64,000 nt of DNA from Xanthomonas chitinilytica (GTDB lineage: Bacteria > Pseudomonadota > Gammaproteobacteria > Xanthomonadales > Xanthomonadaceae), in contig NZ_JAPCHY010000001.1 in the NCBI RefSeq assembly GCF_026107455.2, positions 186,001 to 250,000 of the forward strand, given 5' to 3'. A program made the translations under genes and the position numbers. Numbering within the stretch: position 1 is the stretch's first letter; every line of letters starts with the position of its first letter. The notes under the pieces are model-generated. The model did no database searches and was not told the origin of the DNA. It saw nothing but the letters and a program-made list of their open reading frames with translations. Of this stretch, positions 8,911-17,342 are shown one piece after another.

Positions 8911-10773
8911 TCAGATACCGCGCACCAGGCGGAAACCGATGCGGGCGCTGGTGACGTCAGAATCCTGCGAAAGCCGCCACGCCGCCCGGGTCTGCTCCGG
9001 CGCGTTGGCCCAGTTGCCGCCACGCACCAATCGTTGCCGGCAGCCCGGGTTGTACCAGGCCGCGCCGTCGCCCGGCGCGCGCCGGTAGCTGGCGTGCCAG
9101 CAGTCGGCGACCCATTCGCTGACGTTGCCGGCCAGATCGTGCAGCCCCCAGGCATTGGCGCTGAAGCTGGCCACCGGCGCCGGCCCCCAGAAGCCGTCGC
9201 CATAGCCGACGAAGGCATTGTTCCAGCGCCGTCCGCTGGGCGAGACATCCTCGCCGCCGGTGAAATTTCCCGCGCCCGGTGGTGGCGTGCCGTCGTCCCC
9301 CCAAGGGTAGCGGCCGGTGCTGCCGGCCCGCAGCGCGTATTCGAACTCGGCTTCGCTCGGCAGGCGGTAGTGGCGCCCGGTCTGCTCCGACAGCCACGCC
9401 GCATAGGCCTCGGCGTCGCGCACGCTGACGTGCATCACCGGGCTGTTCGGCGCCGCCCGGGCGCCGTTGTAGTCCGACCGCCAGTCCACGCCACTGCGGC
9501 GCACGAAGTTGCCGCTGCGCTCGTCGTACACCACCGAATGCCCGCGCCGGGTGGCGCGCGGGCGGGCGTTGGCCGACTCGACGAAGCGCTCGAACTCGGC
9601 CACGGTCACCTCGGTGATCGACATGGCGAAACCACGGTCGAAGCGGACGTAGTGCACCGGCCGCTCGGCATCGCTGGAACCGGGCTCGCCCGACGCGGCC
9701 CCCATCTGGAAACCGCCGTGCGGGACCACGATCATCTGCGGCCCGCGACCGCCGTCGCGCAGGCCGTCGCTGAACACCTGCCCGGGGCGGAAACTGCCGT
9801 AGTGGGTGGCCAGGTCGATACGCTCGCGCAGCTGCGCCACCACCGGGTCGCCCGGGCGCGCGATGCGCAGCGCCGCTTCCAGCTTCTCGCGTGCCGGCTT
9901 GAGTCCGCGCGGCGTGGCCAGGTCACGCAGGCCGCTGTCGCGCAGGGCGGCCACCTGCGCCCGGCGCACCGCCTCCACCCGCGCCTGGGCATCGGCAATG
10001 GTCGGCGCGTCCTCGCGGATCCGCGCCGCCTGCTCCAGCCATCGTTCGGCCTGGACGAAATCGGCCGCGGCCGCGGCCAGTTCCGCGCGCCGGATCAACC
10101 CGCTTTCCACCGCAGCCATGCCCTGCAGCGCGCGGCCGTCGTCCGGCGCCAGCGCCAACGCGCTGCGGAAATTCGCCAGGGCGCCCCCACCCTCCTCCCC
10201 CAGGCGGCCGGCACGCAGTTCCGCCTCGCCGGCACGATTGAAGGCCAGGATCCGGCGGGCGGTTTCCACCCGCTGCTGCAGCTCGCGCACCGCCGCATCG
10301 TCCGGTGCCAACGCCACCGCGACACCCACCAGTTCGGCCGCGCGCGCCAATGCCTCGCGCTGCTGCTGCGGGCGCTGCAGCATCTCGATGATCCGCGCGC
10401 GCAACCGCTGCTGCGCACGCGCCAACCCGGCCTTGGCGACACGGTCCTGCGGCTCAAGCTGCAGGATGGCCAGGTACAACGGAATGGCGTCTTCCGGCTG
10501 CAGGTACAGGCGATCCTCGGCCAGCGCGGCGGCGGCATCGCGCCGCGCCTGGGCCAGGTCCTCGCGCTGCAGGGATACCGGCGGCGGTTGCCACGACGGG
10601 GCGGCCACGACCGCCTGCTGGGCGCCGAGGGTGACCTTCGGCAGCGCCGGGGCTTCCACCTTCTCGCGCTGCGGCGCGCCGGCCGCTTCCTGCGGTCCGG
10701 GCGAAGGCGTGCAACCGGCCATGGCCAGCGCCAGCAGCGTCGCCCTCAGCATCAGGTTGCCGGTCGTGCGCAA
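8911..10773 (-). CDS. Formylglycine-generating-enzyme-like (SUMF1) lipoprotein with helical repeat N-terminus
   Basis: 620-aa envelope protein. The N-terminus (LMLRATLLALAMAGCTPSPG) is a lipoprotein signal with the lipidated Cys in MAGC. Residues of about 60-330 are Ala/Arg/Glu-rich helices in tetratricopeptide-like pairs. Residues of about 340-620 form an FGE-sulfatase/SUMF1 domain (FQMGAASGEPGSSDAERPVHYV, ITEVTVAEFERFVES, YRLPSEAEFEYALRAG, GLHDLAGNVSEWVADCW, VRGGNWANAPEQTRAA in segments). I do not see the paired active-site cysteines of true formylglycine enzymes, so a structural or regulatory role is more likely than sulfatase activation. The start could also be the ATG at 10752. No sulfatase gene is nearby. 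Confidence 0.85.
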   Translation of the reverse strand: MRTTGNLMLRATLLALAMAGCTPSPGPQEAAGAPQREKVEAPALPKVTLGAQQAVVAAPSWQPPPVSLQREDLAQARRDAAAALAEDRLYLQPEDAIPLYLAILQLEPQDRVAKAGLARAQQRLRARIIEMLQRPQQQREALARAAELVGVAVALAPDDAAVRELQQRVETARRILAFNRAGEAELRAGRLGEEGGGALANFRSALALAPDDGRALQGMAAVESGLIRRAELAAAAADFVQAERWLEQAARIREDAPTIADAQARVEAVRRAQVAALRDSGLRDLATPRGLKPAREKLEAALRIARPGDPVVAQLRERIDLATHYGSFRPGQVFSDGLRDGGRGPQMIVVPHGGFQMGAASGEPGSSDAERPVHYVRFDRGFAMSITEVTVAEFERFVESANARPRATRRGHSVVYDERSGNFVRRSGVDWRSDYNGARAAPNSPVMHVSVRDAEAYAAWLSEQTGRHYRLPSEAEFEYALRAGSTGRYPWGDDGTPPPGAGNFTGGEDVSPSGRRWNNAFVGYGDGFWGPAPVASFSANAWGLHDLAGNVSEWVADCWHASYRRAPGDGAAWYNPGCRQRLVRGGNWANAPEQTRAAWRLSQDSDVTSARIGFRLVRGI

Positions 10774-10870
10774 GATTCCTCCATCCCAAGACAGCCGCGG
10801 TACCGTGGGCCGGGCCGACGTTAGGCTATTCTCGCCTGCCTGGGCAAACCCTGCAGTTGACGGAAACCAA

Positions 10871-11965
10871 GTGGCTTACTGGATCACACATCCGGCGGAA
10901 CTCGAACAACGCTACCAACAGCGCCCCGAACGGATCGGGCTGGACACGGAATTCATCCGCGAGCGCACCTATTGGCCGCAGCTGGCGCTGGTGCAGATGG
11001 CCGTCGGCGACGAGATCCTGCTGATCGACCCGCTCATCCCCGGCATGACCGATGCACTGGGGCCGTGGCTGACCGACCCGGACATCGTCAAGGTCATGCA
11101 CAGCGCCAGCGAGGACCTGGTCGCGTTCAAGTGCGCGTGCGGCGCGTTGCCGCGGCCGCTGTTCGACACCCAGATCGGTGCTGCGCTGGCCGGCATCGGC
11201 GGCGGCATGGGTTACCAGAAACTGGTGGCCGCGGTCACCGGCGTGGCCCTGTCCAAGGGCGAGACGCGCTCGGACTGGATGCGGCGGCCACTGTCGCCGG
11301 CGCAGCTGGAATACGCCGCCGACGACGTGGTCCACCTGTTCGCCCTGCACGACGAGATCGAACGGCAGTTGCAGGCGCAGGACCGGCGTGCCTGGTTGCA
11401 GGAAGACTGCGAGCGGCTGCTGGCCGGCGTCGAGAACGACGAGGGCGAGCGCTGGCCGCATACCAGCATGCGCGCGGCGCAGTTCATGGAATCCGATGCC
11501 CAGCACCGCCTGCTGCGGCTGCTGCGCTGGCGCGATGTCCAGGCCCGGCAGAGCGACCGGCCGCGCAGCTGGATCCTCGACAACGAACTGGCCACCGCGC
11601 TGGCGCGCACGCCACCGGCCGATGTCGATGCCTTGCTGCGGCAGATGGAGAAGTTCCCCAAGGCGCCGCGCAAGCTGGCGCAACCGCTGTGGCAGGCGCT
11701 GACCACGCCGTTGCCCGACGAGGCCGAGGCGCCGCTGGCACTGCAGGCCAGCGACGGCAACAAAGCCACGCTCAAGCGCCTGCAGGACGCGGTCGCCCGC
11801 CGCAGCGCCGAACTGGCCCTGCCCGACGGCATCCTCGCCTCGCGCCGCCACCTGGAATCGTGGCTGGAAAGCGGCCAGTGGCCCCAGGCCCTGGGCAACT
11901 GGCGGCGCCAGGAACTGGAAGCGCGATTGCAGCCCCTCTTGGCGGAGGCCGCCGCGACCGGCTAG
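10871..11965 (+). CDS. rnd: Ribonuclease D
   Basis: 3'-to-5' exoribonuclease trimming tRNA precursors and other small RNAs. The DEDDy nuclease domain occupies about residues 1-180: Exo I in RIGLDTEF (Asp, Glu), Exo II in VMHSASEDL (Asp), Exo III in LEYAADDVVHLFAL (Tyr, Asp). Two HRDC helical domains follow. I chose the GTG at 10871 (VAYWITHPAEL), giving 364 aa and the family-typical distance to Exo I; in-frame ATGs upstream lie in antisense of the previous gene. tRNA-Ala starts 16 bp after the stop, so this tRNA-processing enzyme may be co-transcribed with a tRNA. Confidence 0.94.
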   Translation: MAYWITHPAELEQRYQQRPERIGLDTEFIRERTYWPQLALVQMAVGDEILLIDPLIPGMTDALGPWLTDPDIVKVMHSASEDLVAFKCACGALPRPLFDTQIGAALAGIGGGMGYQKLVAAVTGVALSKGETRSDWMRRPLSPAQLEYAADDVVHLFALHDEIERQLQAQDRRAWLQEDCERLLAGVENDEGERWPHTSMRAAQFMESDAQHRLLRLLRWRDVQARQSDRPRSWILDNELATALARTPPADVDALLRQMEKFPKAPRKLAQPLWQALTTPLPDEAEAPLALQASDGNKATLKRLQDAVARRSAELALPDGILASRRHLESWLESGQWPQALGNWRRQELEARLQPLLAEAAATG

Positions 11966-11981
11966 AATTGCCGGGTCGTGT

Positions 11982-12057
<76 letters not shown>

Positions 12058-12068
12058 CTTCATCGAAA

Positions 12069-12101
12069 GCGCGTCATGCCGGAAGGCGTGGCGCGTTTTT
12101 G
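12069..12101 (+). terminator. Intrinsic terminator after tRNA-Ala
   Basis: An 11-bp stem (CGCGTCATGCC with GGCGTGGCGCG, two G-U pairs) with a GGAA tetraloop is followed at once by TTTTTGTTT. It lies 12 bp after the tRNA. Confidence 0.88.
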
Positions 12102-12236
12102 TTTGGCCGCGATGCCACGCGAACGCCGCTCTTCCCCACGCATTACCCACGCCGGGATTCCAGTCCCGGGAACAGTGCGCCCGCCACGCGCGATGCCGAA
12201 TGCATGCGGTGTTGTCCATCGGGAAACATGCGGGCA

Positions 12237-12264
12237 CAAAAAAAGCCCGCATTTCTGCAGGCTT
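12237..12264 (-). terminator. Intrinsic terminator after tRNA-Phe
   Basis: Read on the minus strand: stem AGCCTGCA/TGCGGGCT with a GAAA tetraloop, then a run of seven T. It lies 9 bp beyond the tRNA 3' end. Confidence 0.88.
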
Positions 12265-12272
12265 TTCTGGAG

Positions 12273-12348
12273 TGGTGGCCGGGGAGGGAATCGAACCCCC
12301 GACACGGGGATTTTCAATCCCCTGCTCTACCAACTGAGCTACCCGGCC
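12273..12348 (-). tRNA. tRNA-Phe (anticodon GAA)
   Basis: 76 nt with encoded CCA. The acceptor GGCCGGG pairs perfectly with CCCGGCC. The anticodon stem GGGGA/TCCCC encloses TTGAAAA giving GAA (codons TTC/TTT). The T-arm is GGGGG TTCGATT CCCTC. Position 1-72 is G-C, as expected. Confidence 0.97.
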
Positions 12349-12633
12349 ACTTCATCGCGACGTTGTCGTCGGCGAGGACGCGCATGATACGGAGGTCTTC
12401 CGGATTCGGCAAGAGAAAATTACGGAGAATTTCACCGCCCCGGAAGCCGCGCGGACGGCATCGATCCGCCCCCTGTCCGCACCGCGCCGCAGGCCGCCGC
12501 CAGGCTGCGCACCGCGTGCCGCAACGCCGCCTTCGCCATGGCTTTCCAGCCTCTTCTCCCACCCTCAACAAAAGCTTTACTTCGCCCGCGACGACAACGC
12601 CTAACCTGCGCCGTCAGCCACGGAGTCCTGCCC

Positions 12634-13173
12634 ATGCGCCACGCCCGGATGCTGCTTCTGCTGCTTGCGTCGATTCCCACCGGCCCGGCATTGGCCGCCG
12701 CGCCGGTGAGTTCGGTCGAGCAACTGCAGATGGACCGGTACGCAGGCCAGTGGCACGAGATCGCGCACCTGCCGGTGTCGTTCCAGAAGAAATGCACGGG
12801 CGAGATCGTCGCCGCCTACAGCCTGCGCAGCGATGGCCGCATCGGGGTGCGCAACAGCTGCCGCACGCAGGACGGCGAACGCATCGCCAGCGACGGCATC
12901 GCGCGTGCCGTGGCCGATCATCCCGGCCGGCTGCAGGTGCGCTTCGCACCGGACTGGTTGTCCTGGCTGCCGCTGGTGTGGGCCGACTACTGGGTGATCG
13001 CATTGGACCCGGACTACCAATGGGCGGTGGTCGGCGAACCCGACCGCAGGTACCTGTGGATCCTGTCGCGCTCGCCGGGCATGGACCGGGATCTGTTCGA
13101 ACAGCTCAAGGCCAGGGCGACGGCCATGGGCTACGACCTGGACGAACTCAAGGTGATGGCGCCGCTGTACTGA
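12634..13173 (+). CDS. Outer-membrane lipocalin (Blc-like)
   Basis: 179-aa bacterial lipocalin, a beta-barrel that binds fatty acids or lysophospholipids. It has a signal peptide MRHARMLLLLLASIPTGPALA, the lipocalin motif YAGQWHEIAHLP (G-x-W, about residue 44), then KCTGEIVAAYSL, ADYWVIALDPDYQWAVVGEP, and the C-terminal YLWILSRSP and DLDELKVMAPLY that match Blc. Unlike E. coli Blc no lipobox Cys is visible, so it may be soluble in the periplasm. The start ATG at 12634 has CGGAG 9 bp upstream; the open frame extends 5' without a better start. Confidence 0.9.
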   Translation: MRHARMLLLLLASIPTGPALAAAPVSSVEQLQMDRYAGQWHEIAHLPVSFQKKCTGEIVAAYSLRSDGRIGVRNSCRTQDGERIASDGIARAVADHPGRLQVRFAPDWLSWLPLVWADYWVIALDPDYQWAVVGEPDRRYLWILSRSPGMDRDLFEQLKARATAMGYDLDELKVMAPLY

Positions 13174-13469
13174 GGCCGAGAGTGCCGATGGAACAACCCG
13201 CCGGTGTCCGCGACAGCACGGAAGACGAGGTCGCAACGACGCACCACATCGGGAGCCACGGCCACTTCCGGCATGGGGGTACGCAGCATCGCCGCGGATG
13301 GCAAAGCCCGCCCGCATCCGGAGGCGCACCCCGGTACCGGCGATGGCCGGATACGCTCCCGGCACCACGACTTGCTCCTGCTTCCCTGCCCGCCGCGCGC
13401 GCACCGGCCCGCCATACGCCGTAGTATCCTTTCACTGATCACACTCCAGAAACCAGAGGAATGCCCGGC

Positions 13470-13946
13470 ATGCGCCAACGCATCCAGTACGCCCTGATCG
13501 CACTTTGCGTCCTCGCCCTGTCCGCCTGCGGTGGCGGCGTGGTCAAGCGCGTCTCCGAACCGGCCGCCAGCATCCAGCAGTTGACCGTGGGCGCCGATGG
13601 CAGCTGGGCGCTGGAACTGCGGCTGCGCAACTACAGCTCCATGCCGATGAGCTTCGACAACGTGACCCTGAAGCTCACCGTGGGCGACCAGGAAGCGGGC
13701 ACGCTGCAGGCCTCGCCCGCCCTGTCGATCGGCCCCGAATCGGCCGACGTGGTGAGCGTGACCCTGCAGCCGGCCTCGGCGGCGCGCATCGTCGTGGCCG
13801 ACACCCTGGCCGGCGGCCGTTCGCTGCCCTACCAGCTCGAAGGCAGCATCAGCGCCACCCCGCAGGAGCGGAAGCAGCGCAGCTTCGACGTCGAAGCGCG
13901 CAGCAGCCTGAGCCCGGCCCCGGGCCTGCCCGGCGTGCTGCGCTGA
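13470..13946 (+). CDS. Small lipoprotein, possibly LEA type-2 (LEA14-like) family
   Basis: 158-aa predicted lipoprotein. The signal MRQRIQYALIALCVLALSAC has a lipobox LSAC. The mature part looks like one immunoglobulin-like beta-sandwich (ELRLRNYSSMPMSFDNVTLKL, then SADVVSVTLQPASAARI), as in WHy/LEA14 domains that bind or stabilise partners under stress. I prefer the ATG at 13470 because AGAGGA ends 9 bp before it, whereas the in-frame ATG at 13461 abuts that site. It lies 61 bp before an acyl-CoA dehydrogenase gene on the same strand and could share its transcript. Family assignment is tentative. Confidence 0.8.
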   Translation: MRQRIQYALIALCVLALSACGGGVVKRVSEPAASIQQLTVGADGSWALELRLRNYSSMPMSFDNVTLKLTVGDQEAGTLQASPALSIGPESADVVSVTLQPASAARIVVADTLAGGRSLPYQLEGSISATPQERKQRSFDVEARSSLSPAPGLPGVLR

Positions 13947-14007
13947 CCCCTTTCCTTGCGTCCCGGCGGCGATCGCCGCCTCTTCCCACCGATCGAGGCA
14001 ACACCCG

Positions 14008-15801
14008 ATGAGCAGCTACAAAGCCCCCGTCTCCGACATCCGTTTCGCCCTGCACGACGTGCTCGAGGTCGAGCCGCTGTTCGCCCGCCTCGGCTTCGCC
14101 GATGCCACCGCCGACGTGGTGGATGCGGTGCTGGAGGAAGCCGCGCGCTTCTCCGGCACCGTGCTGGCGCCGCTGAACAGCGTCGGCGACGAGATCGGCT
14201 GCGTGCTCGACCAGGCCAGCGGCGAGGTCACCACCCCACCCGGCTTCAAGCAGGCCTACGAGCAGTTCGTCGAAGGCGGCTGGACCGGGCTGACCGCCGC
14301 GCCGGAGCACGGCGGCCAGGGCCTGCCGCATACGCTGGGCGTGCCGCTCAACGAGATGATCAACGCCGCCAACCTGGCCTGGGGCAACTTCCCGCTGCTG
14401 TCGCACGGCGCGGTGGAAGCGCTCAAGCAGCACGGCGAAGCCTGGCAGCAGGACGTGTTCCTCAAGCCGCTGATCGAAGGCCGCTGGACCGGCACCATGT
14501 GCCTGACCGAGCCGCACTGCGGCACCGACCTGGGCCTGCTCAAGACCAAGGCCGAGCCCAACGCCGACGGCAGCTATTCGATCACCGGCACCAAGATCTT
14601 CATCACCGCCGGCGAACACGACCTCACCGACAACATCGTCCACCTGGTGCTGGCCAAGCTGCCCGATGCCCCTGCCGGCGCCAAGGGCATCTCGCTGTTC
14701 GTGACGCCCAAGTTCAAGGTCGACCGCGACGGCAATGTCGGCGAGCGCAACGCGCTGCGCTGCGGCTCGATCGAGCACAAGATGGGCATCAAGGGCTCGG
14801 TCACCTGCGTGATGAACTTCGACGGTGCCCAGGGCTACCTGGTCGGCCAGCCGCACAAGGGCCTGCAGGCGATGTTCACCATGATGAACACCGCCCGCCT
14901 CGGCGTCGGCCTGCAGGGCATCGGCCTGTCCGAGCGCGCCTACCAGAACGCGCTGAAGTACGCGCGCGAACGCCTGCAGTCGCGTTCGCTCAGCGGCCCG
15001 AAGAACCCGGACAAGCCGGCCGATCCGATCCTGGTCCACCCGGACGTGCGGCGCATGCTGCTGACCATCAAGTCGCTGGTCGAAGGCAGCCGCCTGCTGG
15101 CGCTGCACGCGGCGACCCTGATCGACATCGCCCACCATGCCGAGGACCCGGCCGAGCGCGAGCGCGCCGATACCCTGGTGAGCTTCCTGACCCCGATCTC
15201 CAAGGCCTGCCAGACCGAATGGGGCATCGAGAACACCTACAACGCGCTGCAGTGCTTCGGCGGCCACGGCTACATCCGCGAGCACGGCATGGAGCAGCTG
15301 GCCCGCGATGCGCGCATCACCACGTTGTACGAAGGCACCACCGGCATCCAGGCGCTGGACCTGATCGGCCGCAAGACCGCCTCCAGCCAGGGCGCCGGCC
15401 TGAAGCTGTTCCTGGCCGAGATCGAGGCGTTCGCCAAGGCGCATGAAGGCGACGCGGCGCTGGCCGAATTCGTCGCTCCGCTGCGCGCCAAGGCCAGGGA
15501 ATGGGGCGAGCTGACGATGGCGACCCTGCAGCGCGCCGCCGCCAACCCGGAGGAACTGGGCGCGGCCAGCTATGACTACCTGTTCTATTCGGGCTACGTG
15601 GTGCTGGCCTATTGGTGGGCGCGCAGCGTCGCCGCCGCCAATGCCTCCTCGCAGAGCGAGGCGTTCAAGCAGGCCAAGCGCGAGACCGCCCGCTTCTACT
15701 TCGCCCGCGTGCTGCCGCGCACCCTGACCCACGCCGCCGCCATCGCCGCCGGCGCCGAGCCGCTGATGGCAATGGACGACGCCCACTTCGGCGAAGCCTG
15801 A
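14008..15801 (+). CDS. Acyl-CoA dehydrogenase, large form with C-terminal extension
   Basis: 597-aa FAD-dependent acyl-CoA dehydrogenase of the group related to DmdC and long-chain enzymes, acting in fatty-acid or methylmercaptopropionyl-CoA oxidation; true substrate unknown. Landmarks are an N-terminal helical domain, MCLTEPHCGTDLGLLKTKA at about 160, the middle beta-domain (GTKIFITAGEHDL), GLQAMFTMMNTARLGVGLQG, the FAD-binding CFGGHGYIREHGMEQLARD and YEGTTGIQALDLIGRK near 440, and an added C-terminal domain of about 130 residues. The start fits the family (MSSYKAPVSDI). No electron-transfer flavoprotein genes are adjacent. Confidence 0.93.
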   Translation: MSSYKAPVSDIRFALHDVLEVEPLFARLGFADATADVVDAVLEEAARFSGTVLAPLNSVGDEIGCVLDQASGEVTTPPGFKQAYEQFVEGGWTGLTAAPEHGGQGLPHTLGVPLNEMINAANLAWGNFPLLSHGAVEALKQHGEAWQQDVFLKPLIEGRWTGTMCLTEPHCGTDLGLLKTKAEPNADGSYSITGTKIFITAGEHDLTDNIVHLVLAKLPDAPAGAKGISLFVTPKFKVDRDGNVGERNALRCGSIEHKMGIKGSVTCVMNFDGAQGYLVGQPHKGLQAMFTMMNTARLGVGLQGIGLSERAYQNALKYARERLQSRSLSGPKNPDKPADPILVHPDVRRMLLTIKSLVEGSRLLALHAATLIDIAHHAEDPAERERADTLVSFLTPISKACQTEWGIENTYNALQCFGGHGYIREHGMEQLARDARITTLYEGTTGIQALDLIGRKTASSQGAGLKLFLAEIEAFAKAHEGDAALAEFVAPLRAKAREWGELTMATLQRAAANPEELGAASYDYLFYSGYVVLAYWWARSVAAANASSQSEAFKQAKRETARFYFARVLPRTLTHAAAIAAGAEPLMAMDDAHFGEA

Positions 15802-15842
15802 GACATTGCTGGCGAACAACCGCCCCAATGCCTGGAACAAAG

Positions 15843-16299
15843 CCCCCTGAGTCAGGGGGCGGCCGCGTAGCGGCGGGGGTGTGGGTGATGGTGAACGGGG
15901 CCCATGCTTCGCGAAGCGACGCATGGGGCGACAGCGCGAATGCGATGGCGCGTGCCCCCCTGAGTCAGGGGGCGGCCGCGTAGCGGCGGGGGTGTGGGTG
16001 ATGGTGAACGGGGCCCATGCTTCGCGAAGCGACGCATGGGGCGACAGCGCGAATGCGATGGCGCGTGCCCCCCTGAGTCAGGGGGCGGCCGCGAAGCGGC
16101 GGGGGTGTGGGTGATGGTGAACGGGGCCCATGCTTCGCGAAGCGACGCATGGGGCGACAGCGCGAATGCGATGGCGCGTGCCCCCTGAGTCAGGGGGCGG
16201 CCGCGTAGCGGCGGGGGTATGGGTGGTGATGAAACGGGACCCATGCTTCGCAAAGCGATGCATGGAGCGGCAGCGCGAATGCGATGGCGCACACCCCCC
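15843..16299 (+). repeat. Four-copy tandem repeat, 112-113 bp unit, palindrome-rich
   Basis: Units start near 15843, 15956, 16069 and 16181. Spacing of the TGAGTCAG core is 113, 113 and 112 bp. Copies 1 and 2 look identical, copy 3 differs by a base or so, and copy 4 is the most diverged. Each unit has an odd palindrome CCCCCTGAGTCAGGGGG next to a NotI-like GCGGCCGC, then a nested hairpin made of CCCATGC...GCATGGG around the perfect palindrome GCTTCGCGAAGC. All six frames read through but give low-complexity peptides. It lies between convergent-free neighbours, directly downstream of the dehydrogenase. Confidence 0.93.
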
Positions 16300-16341
16300 A
16301 ATACACAAAATGTCAACAATCGGGTATAAGCTGTCTTCCCG

Positions 16342-17007
16342 ATGGAGACAGACACAACAACGCTTGGTCTGATCGATACCGGAGCCGTTCTGGCCCCGGC
16401 CGCCGAAGCATCGGCGCCTTCTTCCCCCCTGCATCGTCCCGGTTCCGTGCGGCTGTTGTCGCTCGATGCCCATGGCCGCGTGCTGGACTGGATCACCTGG
16501 CAGGACGCCGCCTGCCTGTACGCGCGCGATGCGGTGGCCTGGACCCTGGGCGATCCCTGCCTGCACATCCATGGCGGCACCTGCCGGCTCACCGGCCAGC
16601 GCAGCGGGCTGGACCTGCACCCGATCATCGCCGCGCGCGGACACGCGCGCTCGCGGGCGATCGATCCCACCCCCAACCTCACCAACACCGCGCTGTTCGC
16701 CCGCGACGCCCAGCTGTGCCTGTACTGCGGCCAGCAGTTCAGCCGCCCGCACCTGACCCGTGACCACGTGCTGCCGATTTCCAAGGGCGGCCGCGACATC
16801 TGGGAAAACGTGGTCAGCGCCTGCTTCCACTGCAACTCGCGCAAGAGCAACCGCACCCCGCAGCAGGCCGGCATGCCGCTGCTGGCCGTGCCCTACCGGC
16901 CCAGCTGGATCGAGCACCTGATCCTGTCCAACCGCAACATCCTGGCCGACCAGATGGCTTTCCTGAAGGCGCAACTGCCGCGGAAATCCCGGCGTCCGGC
17001 CAGCTGA
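16342..17007 (+). CDS. HNH endonuclease-domain protein
   Basis: 221-aa cytoplasmic protein. Residues of about 40-130 form an uncharacterised N-terminal region found in many xanthomonad HNH proteins. Residues of about 130-185 hold a zinc-bound HNH module: CLYCG, then LTRDHVLPISKGG (catalytic His in RDHV), WENVV, and the second zinc pair CFHCN. The C-terminus is basic. No ribosome binding site of note precedes the ATG; TATAAG lies 13 bp upstream and could be a -10 box for a nearly leaderless transcript. It stands alone, without a methylase or phage genes, so a restriction role is not supported. Confidence 0.85.
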   Translation: METDTTTLGLIDTGAVLAPAAEASAPSSPLHRPGSVRLLSLDAHGRVLDWITWQDAACLYARDAVAWTLGDPCLHIHGGTCRLTGQRSGLDLHPIIAARGHARSRAIDPTPNLTNTALFARDAQLCLYCGQQFSRPHLTRDHVLPISKGGRDIWENVVSACFHCNSRKSNRTPQQAGMPLLAVPYRPSWIEHLILSNRNILADQMAFLKAQLPRKSRRPAS

Positions 17008-17342
17008 TCCGCCGCATCGGCATCGACGACCCGCCCCGAAGCTTCCTGGGCTGCAGCCGGCTGCCCTCTGACAGCCCACGCGCACCCAACGCCTCCCTGC
17101 CGATCAAGCGGTCTTTGCTGAACCGGGAGGCCGTATCAACACACCGCTGCTGCGCCGCCGGTTTCGACCAGCTCCCTCGCGTACCCCGAAGGCGCGCGAG
17201 CCAGGCTCCCGAGGGTTTCACTCCCGGATCCATGCCCCGGCCGCAACCGCCGGCCGTCATCGCACGCTCACGACAGGAGCGCTTTGCTTGCCCCACCCGG
17301 TAATGGGGGCGAAAATACCGTTTCAGCTGAAACGCCAAGACA
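17008..17342. other. Intergenic region upstream of dxs
   Basis: 335 bp without a gene. The only notable element is the 16-bp palindrome at 17319-17334. TTGCCC near 17289 and AAAATA near 17312 form a weak -35/-10 candidate with an 18-bp spacer. Confidence 0.5.
17319..17334 (+). promoter_or_regulatory. Perfect 16-bp palindrome before dxs, candidate operator
   Basis: CGTTTCAGCTGAAACG is a perfect inverted repeat ending 8 bp before the dxs start codon, where it would overlap the transcription start or the ribosome binding region. A repressor operator or a short hairpin hiding the start are both possible. No regulator can be named. Confidence 0.5.

Noticed and set aside
15843..16299. CRISPR array
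   Set aside because: The repeated unit is 112-113 bp throughout with no distinct short repeat and variable spacers, and no cas genes are present.
15849..16874. Proline/arginine-rich ORFs across the tandem repeat
   Set aside because: They are translations of the repeat in several frames and have no ribosome binding sites.
16342..17007. HNH gene as part of a restriction-modification or phage module
   Set aside because: No methylase, terminase or capsid gene is adjacent.
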